The notes beneath the pieces are model-generated. The model was not told the DNA's origin. It worked only from the letters and a program-made list of their open reading frames with translations, and made no database searches. A program made the position numbers and the translations under genes. This document shows, in pieces, positions 42,646 to 55,228 of a DNA stretch of 64,000 bases (its first letter is position 1; each line of letters starts with the position of its first letter). Origin of the DNA: Euphorbia lathyris (taxonomy: Eukaryota; Streptophyta; Magnoliopsida; Malpighiales; Euphorbiaceae); assembly GCF_963576675.1 (NCBI RefSeq), contig NC_088915.1, positions 32,827,501 to 32,891,500 on the forward strand, written 5' to 3'.

Positions 42646-45600
42646 GAGTGCGGATTGCTCTACCCCAATCTGAATTTCATCTTTCTCACTCCATTTTTTT
42701 TGTCAACACATGCATTTATTGCATCTAATAAATGAGTTTCTTTATTTTCTTTTCACAAAATTTGATGCATATTGAGATCTACAAGTGTCCTAATGCTTTT
42801 AAAGGAAATTAAAATAAGTATTTCATCCAAATCACTTGTTTGAATAATTTATTTAAAAAAAATTATTTTGTTGATAATTTTGTCCTTATATCACTACTAA
42901 ATCATGTTTTAACAAAAGCATACTAATACTCTATTTTTAACTGAAAATAAATAATCAATCTATAAAAATATAAGGTTTTATTTCAAATAAATAATCAAAC
43001 TCATGCCGATTGTTCGGATCCCACTGTTGTCGAGCTTAACGTCTCACAAGAATTCCATTTCAATCACAATGACTTATTTCGCTCTAAAATGTCTAATGTA
43101 TTTATTCGAGAATAAATTACAATACGATTTGAGAATCTAATGAAAAAGACTAACTTGGACAAGACCTTACTTGTGTTTGAAGCAACTCAACATTGACACA
43201 TGGCACATTCTATCTAAAATTGTTTAATTCGAGCTAAGAAACGTCATGGTAAGTTAACAAATTACATTTTGTTACGTATTGTAAGCTCATGCTGATTATT
43301 CGAATCCAACCGTTGTCGAGCTTAACGTCTCACAAGAATTCTGTTTCAATCACAATGACTTATTTCGCTCAAAATGTCCAATTTATTTATTCGAGGATCA
43401 ATTACAATACGATTTGGAAAAAAAATTGAATTTCAAATATGAAGACGTTTATTGCTTAATATTGAATGCTAAATCGAAAAATAAAACATTTTTATGGAGA
43501 AACCAAGGTTCAAACCTGATCCTAGTTACTCAATGCACATCATACCTAACCATTTAGCTACAAGCATCTTCTGTTGCTCTTCTCAATCGAAAAAACTATT
43601 AACTACGTAACGAAACCCTCCCTTTCCACACATAGAGTGCGGATTGCTCTACCCCAATCCGAATTTCATCTTCCTCACTCCCTTTTTTTTCAAACATGCA
43701 TTTATTGTATCTAATAAATGAGTTCCTTTATTCCCATTTTCACAAAATTTGATGCATATTAGGATCTACAAGTGTCCTAATGCTTTTAAAGGGAATGAAA
43801 ATAAGTATTTCATCCAAATATCATTTCTTTTTTTAAAAAACATTTTATTGATAATTTTGTCCTTATATCACTACTAAATCACGTTTTAACAAAAGCATAC
43901 TAATACTCTATTTTTAACTGAAAATAAATAATCAAACTATAAAAATATAATAAGTTTTATTTCAAATAATGATAAACGTATGTAGCATATAGTAGTTTTT
44001 ATTTTATACGATGTATGTGGTTCAATTGTTATTTAAAAAAAATTCAGACCTAAAAAAATTACACATGCTAAAAATCCCTATTGATGCTTAAATCGAGATT
44101 CTAAATATTACGTTACATCACGGTAAGTTAACGAATTATGTTATATTATGTATTGTAAGGTCATGTCGATTGTTCGGATCCCACTGTTGTCGAGCTTAAC
44201 ATCTCACAACAATTCCATTTGAATCACAATGACTTATTTTGATAAAAGTTTAAAGTATTTATTCGAAAATAAATTACAATACGATTTGAAAACCTGATAA
44301 AAAAGACTGACTTAGACAATACCTTACTTGTGTTTGAAGCAACTCAACATTGATATAAGAAGCATTCTGTCTAACATTATTTGATTCGAGCTAAGAAGTG
44401 TATTGTAAGTTAACAAATTACGTTACGTATTGTAAGCTTATACCGATTGTTCAGATCCAACTGTTGTCGAGCTTAACGTCTCACAAGAATTATGTTTCAA
44501 TCACAATGACTTGTATTTATTCGAGAATAAATTACAATACGATTTGGAAAAAAAATTGAATTTCAAATATGAAGACGTCTATTGCTCAATATTGAATGTT
44601 AAATCGAAAAATAAAACATTTTTATGGAGAAACCAAGTACTTTGTAACTAGGACCAGGTTCAAACCTTGGTTTCTTCTCAATCATACCTAACTATTAACT
44701 ATGTACCAAAACCCTCCCTTCCACACATAGAGTACGGATTGCTCTACCCCAATCCGAATTTCATCTTCCTCTCACTCCCTTTTTTTGTCAACATATACAT
44801 TTATTTCAGCTAATAAATGAGTTCATTTATTCCATTTTCATAAAATTTGATGCATATTGGGATCTACAAGTGTCCTAATGTTTTTAAAGGAAATGAAAAT
44901 AAGTATTTCTTCCAAATCACTTGTTTGAATGATTTTTTTAAAAAAAAAATTTGTTGATAATTTTGTCCTTAGATCACTACTAAATCACGTTTTAACAAAA
45001 GCATACTAATACTCTATTTTTAACTGAAAATAAATAATCAAACTATAAAAAATATAAGGTTTTATTTCAAATAAATAATCAAACTATAAATAATCAAACT
45101 CATGCCGATTGTTCGGATCCCACTGTTGTCGAGCTTAACGTCTCACAAGAATTCTGTTTTAATCACAATGACTTATTTCGCTTTAAAATTCCAATGTATT
45201 TATTCGAGAATAAATTACAATACGATTTGAGAATCTAATAAAAAAGGCTGACTTGGACAAGACCTTACTTGTGTTTGAAACAACTCAACATTGACACATG
45301 AAGCATTCTATCTAAAATTGTTTGATTCGAGCTAAGAAACGTCACGGTAAGTTAACGAATTACGTTACGTTATGTTACATATTGTAAGCTCATGCCGATT
45401 GTTCGGATCCAATCGTTGTCGAGCTTAACGTCTCATAAGAATTATGTTTCAATCACAATGACTTATTTTGCTAAAAAAATCCAATGTATTTATTTGAGAA
45501 TAAATTACAATACGATTTCAAAAAAAAAATTGAATTTCAAATATGAAGACGTTTATTACTCAATATTGAATCCAAAATCGAAAAATAAAATGTTTTTATG

Positions 45601-47480
45601 GAGAAACCAAGGATCAAACCTAGTCCTGGTTACTCAGCGCACATCATACCTAACCATTTAGCTATATGCATCTTCTATTGCTTTTCTCAATCGAAAACAC
45701 TATTAACTATGTACCAAAACCCTCCCTTCCACACATAGAGTGCGGATTGCTCTACCCCAATCCGAATTTCATCTTTCTCACTCCCTTTTTTTGACAACAC
45801 ATGCATTTATTGCAGCTAATAAATGAGTTCCTTTATTCCCTTTTCACAAAATTTGATACATATTGGGATCTACAAGTGTCCTAATGCTTTTAAAGGAAAT
45901 GAAAATAAGTATTTCAACCAAATATGATTTCTTTAAAAAAAAATATTTTGTTAATAATTTTGTCCTTATATCGCTACTAAATCACGTGTTAACAAAAGCA
46001 TACTAATACTCTATTTTTAACTTAAAATAAATAATCAAAATATAAAAATATAAGGTTTTATTTCAAATAAATAATCAAACTCATGCTGATTGTTCGGATC
46101 TCACTGTTGTCGAGCTTAACGTCTCACAAGAATTCCGTTTCAATCACAATGACCTATTTCGCTCTAAAATGTCCAATGTATTTATTCGAGAATAAATTAC
46201 AACATGATTTGAGAATCTAATAAAAAATAATGACTTGACCTTACTTGTGTTTGAAGGAACTCAACATTTGATACAGGAAGCATGCTATCTAAAATTGTTT
46301 GATTCGAGCTAAGAAACAGTAAGTTAGCGAATTACGTTACATTACGTATTGTAAGCTCGTGTCGATTGTTCGGATCCCACTGTTGTCGAGCTTAACATCT
46401 CATAAGAATTCCGTTTGAATCAAAATGACTTATTTTGATAAAAGTTCAAAGTATTTATTCGAAAATAAATTACAATACGATTTGAAAATCTAATAAAAAA
46501 GACTGACTTGGACAATACCTTACTTGTGTTTGAAGCAACTCAACATTGATACAAGAAGCATTCTATCTAACATTATTTGATTCGAGCTAAGACACGTATT
46601 GTAAGTTAACGAATTGCGTTACGTTACTTATTTTAAGCTCATGTCGATTGTTCGGATCCCACTGTTGTCGAGTTTAACATCTCATAAGAATTCCATTTGA
46701 ATCACAATGACTTATTTTGATAAAAGTCTAATACGATTTGAAAATCTAATAAAAAAGACTAACTTGGACAAGTCCGTACTTGTGTTTGAAGCAACTGAAC
46801 ATGTTGTATCATTCCATAAAATTTCACACTAACCGAAGAAGTACAATTATACAAGAAGCATTCTATCTAATATTGTTTTTGATTCGAGCTAAGAAACGTA
46901 CTATAAGTTAACGAATTATGTAACGTTACGTATTGTAAGCTCATGTCGATTGTTCGGATCCCAGTGTTGTCGAGCTTAACATCTCAGATAATAAATTACT
47001 TTCTTTATTTTCTTTTCATAAAATTTGATGCATTTTTGGATGTACAAGTGTCCTGATGATTTTAAAGAGAATGAAAAAAACATTTCATCCAAATTATTTG
47101 TGTCAATGATTTTTTTTTAAGATTTATTTTGTTGATAATTTTGTCCTTACATCACTACTAAATCATGTTTTAACAAAATCATACTAGTACTATATTTTTA
47201 ACTGGAAATAAATAATCAAAATATAAAATTACAAGGTTTTATTTCAAATAATGATAAACGTATAGTAATTTTTATTTTAAAGGATGTATGTGGTTCAATT
47301 GTTAAACAATCGAGATTCTAAATATTACGTCACGGTAAGTTAACGAATTATGTTATGTTACGTATTGTAAGCTCGTGTCGATTGTTCGGTTCCCACTGTT
47401 GTCGAGCTCAAAATTTACAGTATTCAGTTTCAATTACAATAAACATTTTGCTAAAAGTGAATTGTAATTATTCAAAAATA
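42646..47480. repeat. Satellite-like tandem array, monomer about 1 kb with 280-290 bp subunits
   Basis: GAGTGCGGATTGCTC (or one-base variants) recurs at 42646, 43635, 44730 and 45738, giving monomers of 989, 1095 and 1008 bp. A fourth, longer unit and a truncated fifth follow. A subunit starting GATTGTTCGGATCCCACTG recurs about eleven times (for example near 43010, 43297, 44168, 44446, 45110, 45399, 46088, 46363, 46647, 46949, 47379). A segment near 43490-43565 and 45600-45665 looks tRNA-like on the minus strand. No conserved ORF. Confidence 0.85.
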
Positions 47481-47973
47481 AATTACAATACAATTTGAAA
47501 ACATAATGAAAGTGTTCTATTGTAATCCAAAAAAATCATTCTCCAAAGGCATAAATTTGATCACAACAAATGAAGATGTTTATCCTTAGCATTAATTTTG
47601 AAAATCCAAAGGCGGCACAATTAATGCCATGAATTTAAAAAAGGATAAGGTACCAAAATAGGTCTAAGGTTTTTGGATAAATACCAATTTAGGCTCAACG
47701 TTCAAAATAGCACCAATATAGGTTTAACGTTTACAACCTAATATCAATTTAGGCTTAACGTTTACAATACAACATCAATTTAGACCTCACGTACAAAATA
47801 GCACCAATATAGGCTTAACATTTACAAAATAATACGAATTTAAGCTTAACGTTTACAAAATATATCCAATTTAAGCTAAACGTCACAATTAAATTAACCA
47901 TATTATATTCTTTTCCTATTAACTTTATATGTTATCTTTTTATTTAGTTCTATATTACTTGTCTTTTTGGAGA

Positions 47974-48200
47974 CTATTTTTTGTTTCATATTACATGTCA
48001 TTTTATTTGATTAGTACGCGTTAAGTCATCTTTTTTCTTACTATAAAACGTGAGTTTATAAAAATTAATTAGCATAATGTACTTATTATAGAATAAATAA
48101 ATAGTGGAATCAATAAATAAGATGCAACAACGTCTTTCCTCTAATATCCTTAATTTCTATGTAACTCTCTAAAACGACATGTAATATGAAACGGATGGAG
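47974..48200. mobile_element. Stowaway-like MITE inside the left arm of the foldback element
   Basis: The right end is, in reverse complement, CTCCATCCGTTTCATATTAC, followed by TA. The left end is a degenerate copy (TTTGTTTCATATTACATGTC). The right arm of the host element lacks this segment, so it is a later insertion. Left boundary approximate. Confidence 0.65.
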
Positions 48201-49021
48201 TACAATACAATTAAGTATTCTTGCCCATTAAGATCTTATATTTGTTTTTCATCAATGATTCCATGACTCCTAAATTTCATTGCTCATGTAATATATGCGG
48301 GTAAACTACACCAATGGTACCTGAACTTTACATAGTTTACACTTTGGTACCTAGATTACATTTTGTCCCAAAAATATACCTGAAGTAATAATGACCGGGC
48401 AATTTAGTATATTTTTACCGGTTATGACCGGTCAATGCGAGTTTCATGAGTTAATTACATTAATGGTACCCGAACTTTACCATAATTCACACTTCGGTAC
48501 CTGGATTTTATTTTATCCTAAAAACATAACACAAGTAAAGGTGATTGAAAGGTTTAGTTCATTTGATCGGTTAGTGACCGGATAACATGAACTAAACATT
48601 GAGACTCACCATACGCTCAATTAACATAAAATTATAATATGGTCATTTATGAGCTAAATGACAGTATTATAATTTTATGTTAATTGAGTGTATGATTGGT
48701 CTCAATTTTTAATTTAAAATGGTCAAACTCGGGTTGATCAATCACTGATCGGTCAAATATACTAAAATATTGAGTCATCTTTACTTGAAATGTATTTTTT
48801 GGACAAAATGAAATCTAGGTACCAAAATGTGAATTCGGGTAAAGTTCAGGCACCATCAGAGTAATTTTCTCATCAAAATCGCATTGACCGGCCATTAACC
48901 GGTAAAATATACTTAATTGTCCGGTCATCGTTACTTCGGGTATATTTTTGAGACAAAATATAATCTAGGTACCAAAGTGTGAATTAGGGTAAAGTTCAGG
49001 TACCATTGGTGTAATTTACTC

Positions 49022-49171
49022 AATATATGCAAACTAAAAGTAATTGGATATCCGCAATATTTCGAACACTGGTGTTCGAAATATTGTAATATTGCGGATA
49101 GTCAATGATATATATCAATATTATTTTAACTAGTGTTCGAAATATTCAATTACTTTTAGTCTGCATATATT
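49022..49171. mobile_element. Small hairpin insertion in the right arm of the foldback element
   Basis: Outer inverted repeats of 25 bp (49022-49046 and 49147-49171; core ACTAAAAGTAATTG) enclose an inner perfect palindrome with 15-bp arms (CAATATTTCGAACAC) near 49055-49086. The left arm of the host element lacks it. Confidence 0.55.
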
Positions 49172-49648
49172 ACATGAGCCATGAAATTTAAGAGTCCTGG
49201 AATGATTGCTGAAAAACAAATATAAGGTTTTAATGAGCAAGAATACTAATTAATTGTATTATAATAAATAAGAAAATAGAACTAAATAAAAAGATAACAT
49301 ATAAAGTTAATAGGAAAAGAATATAATATGGTTAATTTAATTGTGATGTTTAGCTTAAATTGGATATATTTTGTAAATGTTAAACTTAAATTCGTATTAT
49401 TTTGTAAACGTTAAGCCTATATTAGTGCTATTTTGTATGCGAGGCTTAAATTGATGCTATATTGTAAACGTTAAGCCTAAATATATTAAGTTGTAAACGT
49501 TAAGCCTATATTGATACTATTTTGAACGTTGAGCCTAAATTGGTACTTACCCAAAAACCTTAGGCCTATTTTGATACCTTATCGCTTTAAAAAAATCACA
49601 TAAACGGCTTACAATTTCCTAAGTAGTATTTGTAGAAGTGACTTTTCA

Positions 49649-50025
49649 GTTTCTTTTTTTTATATGTCCATGAATAACACATTTTCTTATTGCATTTATT
49701 AAATTTTTATTCATTTTTTCGCGGTGTCCGGAAACTGGAACCTTGCGCCGGAAACATCAACCTTGTGGTTGTTCAGTTTCTTGTTTTTATATATCCATGA
49801 AGAAAACGTTTTCTTATTGCATTTATTTAATTTTTATTCATTTTTTCGCGGTGGTCGGAAAATTCATTGCGGTGGCTGGAAACTGGAACCTTGCGCCGGA
49901 AACATCAACCTTGTGGCTGTTCAGTTTCTTGTGTTTTATATGTCCATGAAGAAAACGTTTTCTTATTGCATTTATTTAATTTTTATTCATTTTTTTATGG
50001 TGGCCGGGAAATTTATCGCGGTGGC
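49649..50025. repeat. Tandem repeat, about 148-bp unit, 2.6 copies
   Basis: Units start at 49649 (127 bp, with an internal deletion), 49776 (148 bp) and 49924 (truncated at 50025 by the Athila LTR). Shared words are CATTTATTTAATTTTTATTC and CTTGCGCCGGAAACATC. The frame 49724-50050 is a by-product of the repeats. Confidence 0.8.
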
Positions 50026-51411
50026 TGATAAGTGCATAATTCAACAATAAATAACCATGCTTTTGTGCTTTATAATTGTCATGTTTTGTTATTTTTGCAG
50101 GTTTTATTGCTTGTTTTTAGTATTTTCATCTCTACATGCCAATGATGACTAAAGGGAGATAAATTGGGCTTAATTTGGGCCGAGCTGATATCGGGTCGTG
50201 ATCCGGAGCTGATTGGGCAGATATTGGTCAGAGTCAGAGTTAGTCTTGCACAAGACTAAGGCAGTTACGGGCTGACAGTTTCCTACTTCAAATAGGATTG
50301 CTTGCCTGATCTGGATTGGAAGATTTGAGAACAAGATTTTCAGCTAGAGCACGAATTTGTAGGAGACAAATGAGGAGGCAATTAATTTCAAATTTGAAAG
50401 GAGATTCTAAAGCGAATTGAAGGGATTTAGTTCCCTATTTTGAGGAGCCGTAATAGACTTAAGAACGGCAGATTTTCCAAGTCGAGGATATCAGTTTTTT
50501 ACATTTTATTTTCTAGCAGAAAAACACATACGTTCATGGCTATTGATAGCTAACTTTTTAATTTCGGTTAAGGGATAGTTCAAGGGATTCTTCTCCGTTA
50601 TCGTGAGATCGTAGTATTTCACTTTTCTCCATTTATTAACTCGTTTATTTGTTCATTGTGTTCAGGGAATTATCCTCAATTGATTATTTGTTCCATGAAT
50701 GATTACTGCAGGTTGTTTGTCGAATTGAATAATCATAAAGCTGATTCGGTTTATTAGAGTTTCACCTAAGACAACCGAACTAAGTAGCTATTGACTGTTT
50801 GAACCAAGCTAGTTTCGTGTTTGGAAGAACGGATCCAAGTTTGACAAACCTGAGTTCATATTCCGCGTGACATTAACATGAATCAAGTTAGGTTTATCTA
50901 AGTCAAATGAACAGATAAGTTAGTTTATAATCGCTGACGCTGAAAGACGATTAACTAAGATCATGTTCTTCTATTTCTTAAGCTGTCAGTAAATTAAATC
51001 TTAGGCGCTGAGATAGAATTGTCTATTGATTAGGAACAAGCTATTTGTCATGCTTAGCTAGTTCATTATTAAGGAAGAACATTCAAACTGACCCGGCAGA
51101 AACATGAGAATATAACCTTATCTGTCAATGATTGTTAACGAATGAATCATCCTGCGATTCCCCTTAACTGAACTTTTCCAAATATTATTCACAAACCATC
51201 TTCAATTTCTGTTCTGTTTTTGCCATATTTTTTACTTGCTACCCTTAATTTAATAAGCTTCACAATTTCAAACCCCCATTTAATTATTTTGTTAGGTCAT
51301 TAGAAGTTTTAAATCAATATTATTCCCTTGGGTTCGACCTCTATTTGCTCTATTACAAATTATTCGTTTAGGGAAAGTTAGGATTATTTTTGGTGGATTC
51401 TGCACTCATCA
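50026..51411 (+). repeat. 5' LTR of the Athila element
   Basis: It starts TGATAAGTGCATAATTC, ends CACTCATCA, and is followed after five bases by the primer site. It lies directly against the third, truncated unit of the 148-bp tandem repeat. Confidence 0.85.
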
Positions 51412-51416
51412 AATTT

Positions 51417-51434
51417 TGGCGCCATTGCCGGGGA
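51417..51434 (+). other. Primer-binding site, Athila type
   Basis: TGGCGCCATTGCCGGGGA differs at one base from the usual Athila primer site (complementary to the 3' end of an Asp-type tRNA). Confidence 0.8.
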
Positions 51435-51461
51435 ATAATCTAATTTGATTTGATTTCTTTT

Positions 51462-53902
51462 ATGACCAGGTCCAACAATTCAGAACAACTTCTTTTTGAA
51501 TCAGAAATTGAATTACTGGCTCGGAGGTTTCGCAAGGAAGTAAGGTTACAGAAATTACAAAGTGCCAGGAATTCGAGTTCTAGTGAAGAAGAAGAAATCT
51601 CCAGTGACGAAAGTGAACAGTCCGAAGAAGAGACAATGGCAGACAGAACTCTAAGACAACTTCAAGCGCAGGAAGTCAATAATCAGCCCCTCTGCATCAC
51701 ATATCCCAACTTGGATGTGTCGTTTGAGCTGAAATCTGGGTTGATCCATTCGTTGCCCAAGTTTCACGGCATGGAAAGTGAAAGTCCTCACAAGCATCTT
51801 AAGCAATTTCATGTGGTGTGCTCATGTATGAGACCACAAGGAGTAACGGAAGAACAAGTAAAGTTGAGAGCGTTCCCATTCTCATTAGAAGATGCAGCCA
51901 AGGATTGGCTTTTAAATTTGCCATCAGGAACCATTACTACATGGAATCAGATGGTACAATCCTTCCTGGACAAATATTTTCCAGCCTCCCGAGCAACATT
52001 AATTCGAATGGAAATCAGTGGAATCAAGCAAAAAGATGTGGAGTCGCTTCATGAGTATTGGGAGAGGTTCAAAAAGCTATGTGAAAATTGCCCTCAACAC
52101 GGGATTGCTGAAAATTCTCTAATTCAATATTTCTATGAAGGAATGCTTAGCATGGAAAGAAAAATGGTGGACGCGGCAAGTGGGGGATGATTCCTCGACA
52201 AAACACCAACCGCGGCTAAGGAATTGATCAGAGTAATTGCAGCAACTTCTCAACAGTTTGGGAAATCCCATGAAGGTCCCAAGAAGGCGTATGAGGCAAG
52301 CAGTTCTAACATCGAAGAAAAATTGAATAAACTGACTAGTCTTGTGCAGAACTTAGCTATGGGAAAGGCGGCTCAGGTGAAAAAGTGTGGGATCTGTACT
52401 GCCACTAAACATGCCACTGATGAATGCCCTATTTTGTATGAAGATAATGCTGAACAAGCCAATGCACTTAATGGGTACCAAGGGCAGAATCAAAGGAAGT
52501 ACGATCCATACTCTAATACGTACAACCCAGGGTGGCGTGATAACCCACACCTCAGCTACGGACCAAGACAGCAAATCAATCACAGCAGAACTATCAGCCA
52601 CGGCCTCACCAATCCACCCAAAACTCAGGTATGCCTTTAACTGACGTTGTCCATAATCTCGCAACTAACGTGCAGGAACTCCAGAAACAGATGACTCAAA
52701 TAGCTACTGTTCTGAGTGAAATTCAGTCTCAAGGTAAGATGCCCTCTCAACCAGTGGACAACCCAAAGCCAAGCGTGAGTGCAATCACCCTTCGTAACGG
52801 AAGAGAAATAGAGCAGCCCGTTTTAAACAAACCGGCCAGCAAGAAGAACGTCGTCGAAGAAGATAAAATTCTTGAAGAAGAAGCACAAAAGCGAGATAAA
52901 GTCCCTCCTTTAGTTACTCCAGCACCTTACCCAAATCGGTTTGACAAATCAAAGAAGGAAAAGGAAGAGAAGGACATCTTCGAGGTATTTCGCAAGGTCA
53001 AGGTAAATATTCCATTAATTGATATAGTTAAACAAGTTCCTCGATATGCTAAGTTCCTTAAAGATTTGTGCATTAATAAAACTAAAAGGGTTGGGTATGA
53101 AAAGATTACCATGGGTGCCAATGTATCAGCTGTACTTCAAAGAAAAATGCCCCAAAAAAGTAAGGATAGAGGTATGTTTGTTGTTCCATGTCAGATTGGG
53201 AATACTAGTATTAAAAGGGCGATGTGTGATTTAGGAGCGTCTATAAATGTCATGCCTAAGTCTGTTTATTCTTCTTTAAATGCTGGTCCTCTTGAAAAAA
53301 CTGGGGTCGTTATTCAACTTGCTAACAGATCTGTTGTTTACCCTGAGGGGCTGTTAGAGGTTGTTTTGGTGCAGGTTAACGGTTAATTTTCCCAGATGAT
53401 TTCTTTGTTCTCGATATGGAAGATGAAGGCTGTTCATCAGAATCGTCAGAGATCCTATTGGGAAGACCATTCATGCAGACATCTAACACGAAGATTGATG
53501 TTAAGAAAGGGACCCTTACTATGGAATTCGATGGTAAGGTTGTTCAATTCAATGTTTATGATGCTATGAGATTTCCTAGTGAAGTATCTTCAGTTTGTGG
53601 CATAGATATCCTCGAACCAATAACCCAACGAGCTTTTGAGCTTTTTAGTAAAGATGAGTTGCAGGTGGTCGTCAAAGAAAGCATTGGAATCGAGAGTGGA
53701 ATCAACTTTGAGATGGGAGAAGACATATGCGATGTTATGCATGAATTGGCAGCCTTGAAACAAGATGGTAAGATTTATGAAGTTAATAAATTAACAGCCT
53801 CTAACGAGAAACCTTTAGCCTCTATTTTGCAGGCGCCAAAGCTGGAATTAAAGCTGCTGCCCAGCCATCTAAAATATGCATTTTTGGGCAGCGAGAACAC
53901 TC
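51462..53902 (+). pseudogene. Athila gag-protease polyprotein, disabled and truncated
   Basis: The start is MTRSNNSEQ at 51462, 28 bp after the primer site. Order: acidic N terminus; retrotransposon gag core (FHGMESESPHKHLKQF near 51764, WLLNLPSG near 51907, YFYEGML near 52129); CGICTATKHATDEC knuckle-like motif near 52387; then protease with MCDLGASINVMPKS near 53222-53263 (DLGA in place of DTGA, usual for Athila) and ILLGRPFM near 53455. One in-frame TGA (52188), a frameshift near 52630 and another near 53385-53400 break it. The frame ends at 53902, before RT, where the SIRE-like element inserted. The damage is light, so the element was probably not very old when it was interrupted. Confidence 0.85.
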
Positions 53903-55228
53903 TGCTGGTCCCTTATAATGTTACAAGTATAGTTCCAAGGGGGGGGGGTTAGGAACTATTTAAACTTTTTTGTAATTAGGGCAGACTTCTTTTTCTTAAG
54001 AAAAAGGTTTTAACAGTGGCGCTGAGTAAACAGCAAGATACTGACTTAATCAACTGGTGACTAGGTCAGTTTCTTGACTTGAGTCAGGAGATATCACTTA
54101 AAGTTTATTCCTGAGCTCAGATATTTAAAGCGCACAACTCAGCTTGACCTCTTTACTTAGTCAGTTTTTGGATTATTTAAGCAAGCAATATATATAAGGA
54201 GTTTAAGGTAAGAAATACGTTACTCAGCAGATTTATCCAGGTTCGGCCTCCAAGCCTACGTCCTATCCCCGGAACACGTTCCGAGATTTCGAATTCTCTA
54301 CTGAGCTCTTTAACGGTAGAGCATCAAACCTTTTACAATCTTAGCAACTGAGTATAACAAGAGTACCTTCCTCTATACCTCTACTCAATCCTAATCTCTT
54401 GCTGAGTACTATAACCGAGTACTCAGCCTCTCCTTTCTAATCTCTAGAAATGATAAGTGTTTGTCCTAAACAATGATTGCTAAGACACCTTAGATGATTG
54501 AATAATCACTCTAGACTTTTACACAAAAGATATGAAATGTAGTGTAAGGTTGCTTTGCTTTTTCTTGCAGAACTTTGCGTAGAGATTTGGTCAGCGTAAT
54601 GGCTTGATCAAGTTCTGTGTTGAATGAAGCAACTGATGGCACTATTTCTAGAGATGTCTGAGGCATCGGTCATTTCGAATTTCGAAATAACCGTTGGAGG
54701 GAAACGGCTTCCTGTCGTTGTCATCCTGACTTGCTCAGAGCTCTCGGCCAATCAGATTTGAGTATCTTCTGTCCTTGGTCAGCTTTTGGTCAGCTCGGCA
54801 TAATGTCTCTCCTTTTATGGTAAAGTCAACTAGACAGCATACTGTGTCGTCTGAACTTTACCCAAAGTGTCTGGAAGTTTTTCCTAGCCAGCTGTTGTCT
54901 TGTATGCTTTGTCGAATCAACTCAGTAGCTTCGTCCCGAAGTTGTTCCATGAAGGTCTTCTAGATCCTTCTTCCGCTGAGTTGCGTTTTGTATATTACGA
55001 TAGCGTTTTGACATACGCGGGCCGAGTTGTCTTGAATTGTTTGACTTGGGTTTTGACTTCCGTATTGGGCTTGGGCCTTTTAATCCTTGTGTCTTATAAA
55101 CAATTTTTAACTCAACATTGAACAAACACATTAGTAGTATAAATCAAAGCATTTAAACTTAGTGTGTTTAGAATATTATACTTAAACAATTTTGTCAAAT
55201 CAAAATTATGTGGAAAGGTGTTTCAACA
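53903..55228 (-). repeat. 3' LTR of a minus-strand SIRE-like copia element
   Basis: This is the reverse complement of the LTR family at 34-1378 and 57831-59165. Its TATA position is mutated (TAGAAATA instead of TATAAATA near 54647). Near its left end there is a run of about ten G (53939-53948). It interrupts the Athila protease region. Confidence 0.88.

Larger units (their letters stand above)
47643..49585. mobile_element. Mutator-type foldback element with arms of about 1 kb
   Basis: Left and right halves are inverted repeats meeting near 48651 with almost no loop. The ends are GGATAAGGTACCAAAATAGG and, in reverse complement, GCGATAAGGTATCAAAATAGG-like. The 9-bp direct repeat TTTAAAAAA flanks it at 47634-47642 and 49586-49594 (low complexity, so weaker proof). 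The left arm holds a Stowaway insertion and the right arm a small hairpin insertion. No transposase. Confidence 0.75.
50026..53902 (+). mobile_element. Athila-type Ty3/gypsy retrotransposon, left part
   Basis: A 1386-bp LTR (50026-51411), an Athila-type primer site and a gag-protease region in standard order. At 53902 the coding frame is cut by a minus-strand SIRE-like LTR. The rest of Athila must lie right of the nest, outside the window. Confidence 0.88.

Noticed and set aside
43490..43565. Functional tRNA gene
   Set aside because: A and B boxes are degenerate and no acceptor stem or anticodon arm can be drawn; at most a tRNA-derived fragment.
45392..45661. 89-codon frame in the satellite array
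   Set aside because: Other monomers have stops and frameshifts in the same place.
42646..47480. CRISPR-like array
   Set aside because: Repeats are hundreds of bases long and adjacent, without short unique spacers, in a plant nuclear context.
49724..50050. 108-codon frame with internal protein repeats
   Set aside because: Product of the 148-bp tandem repeat and not conserved between units.
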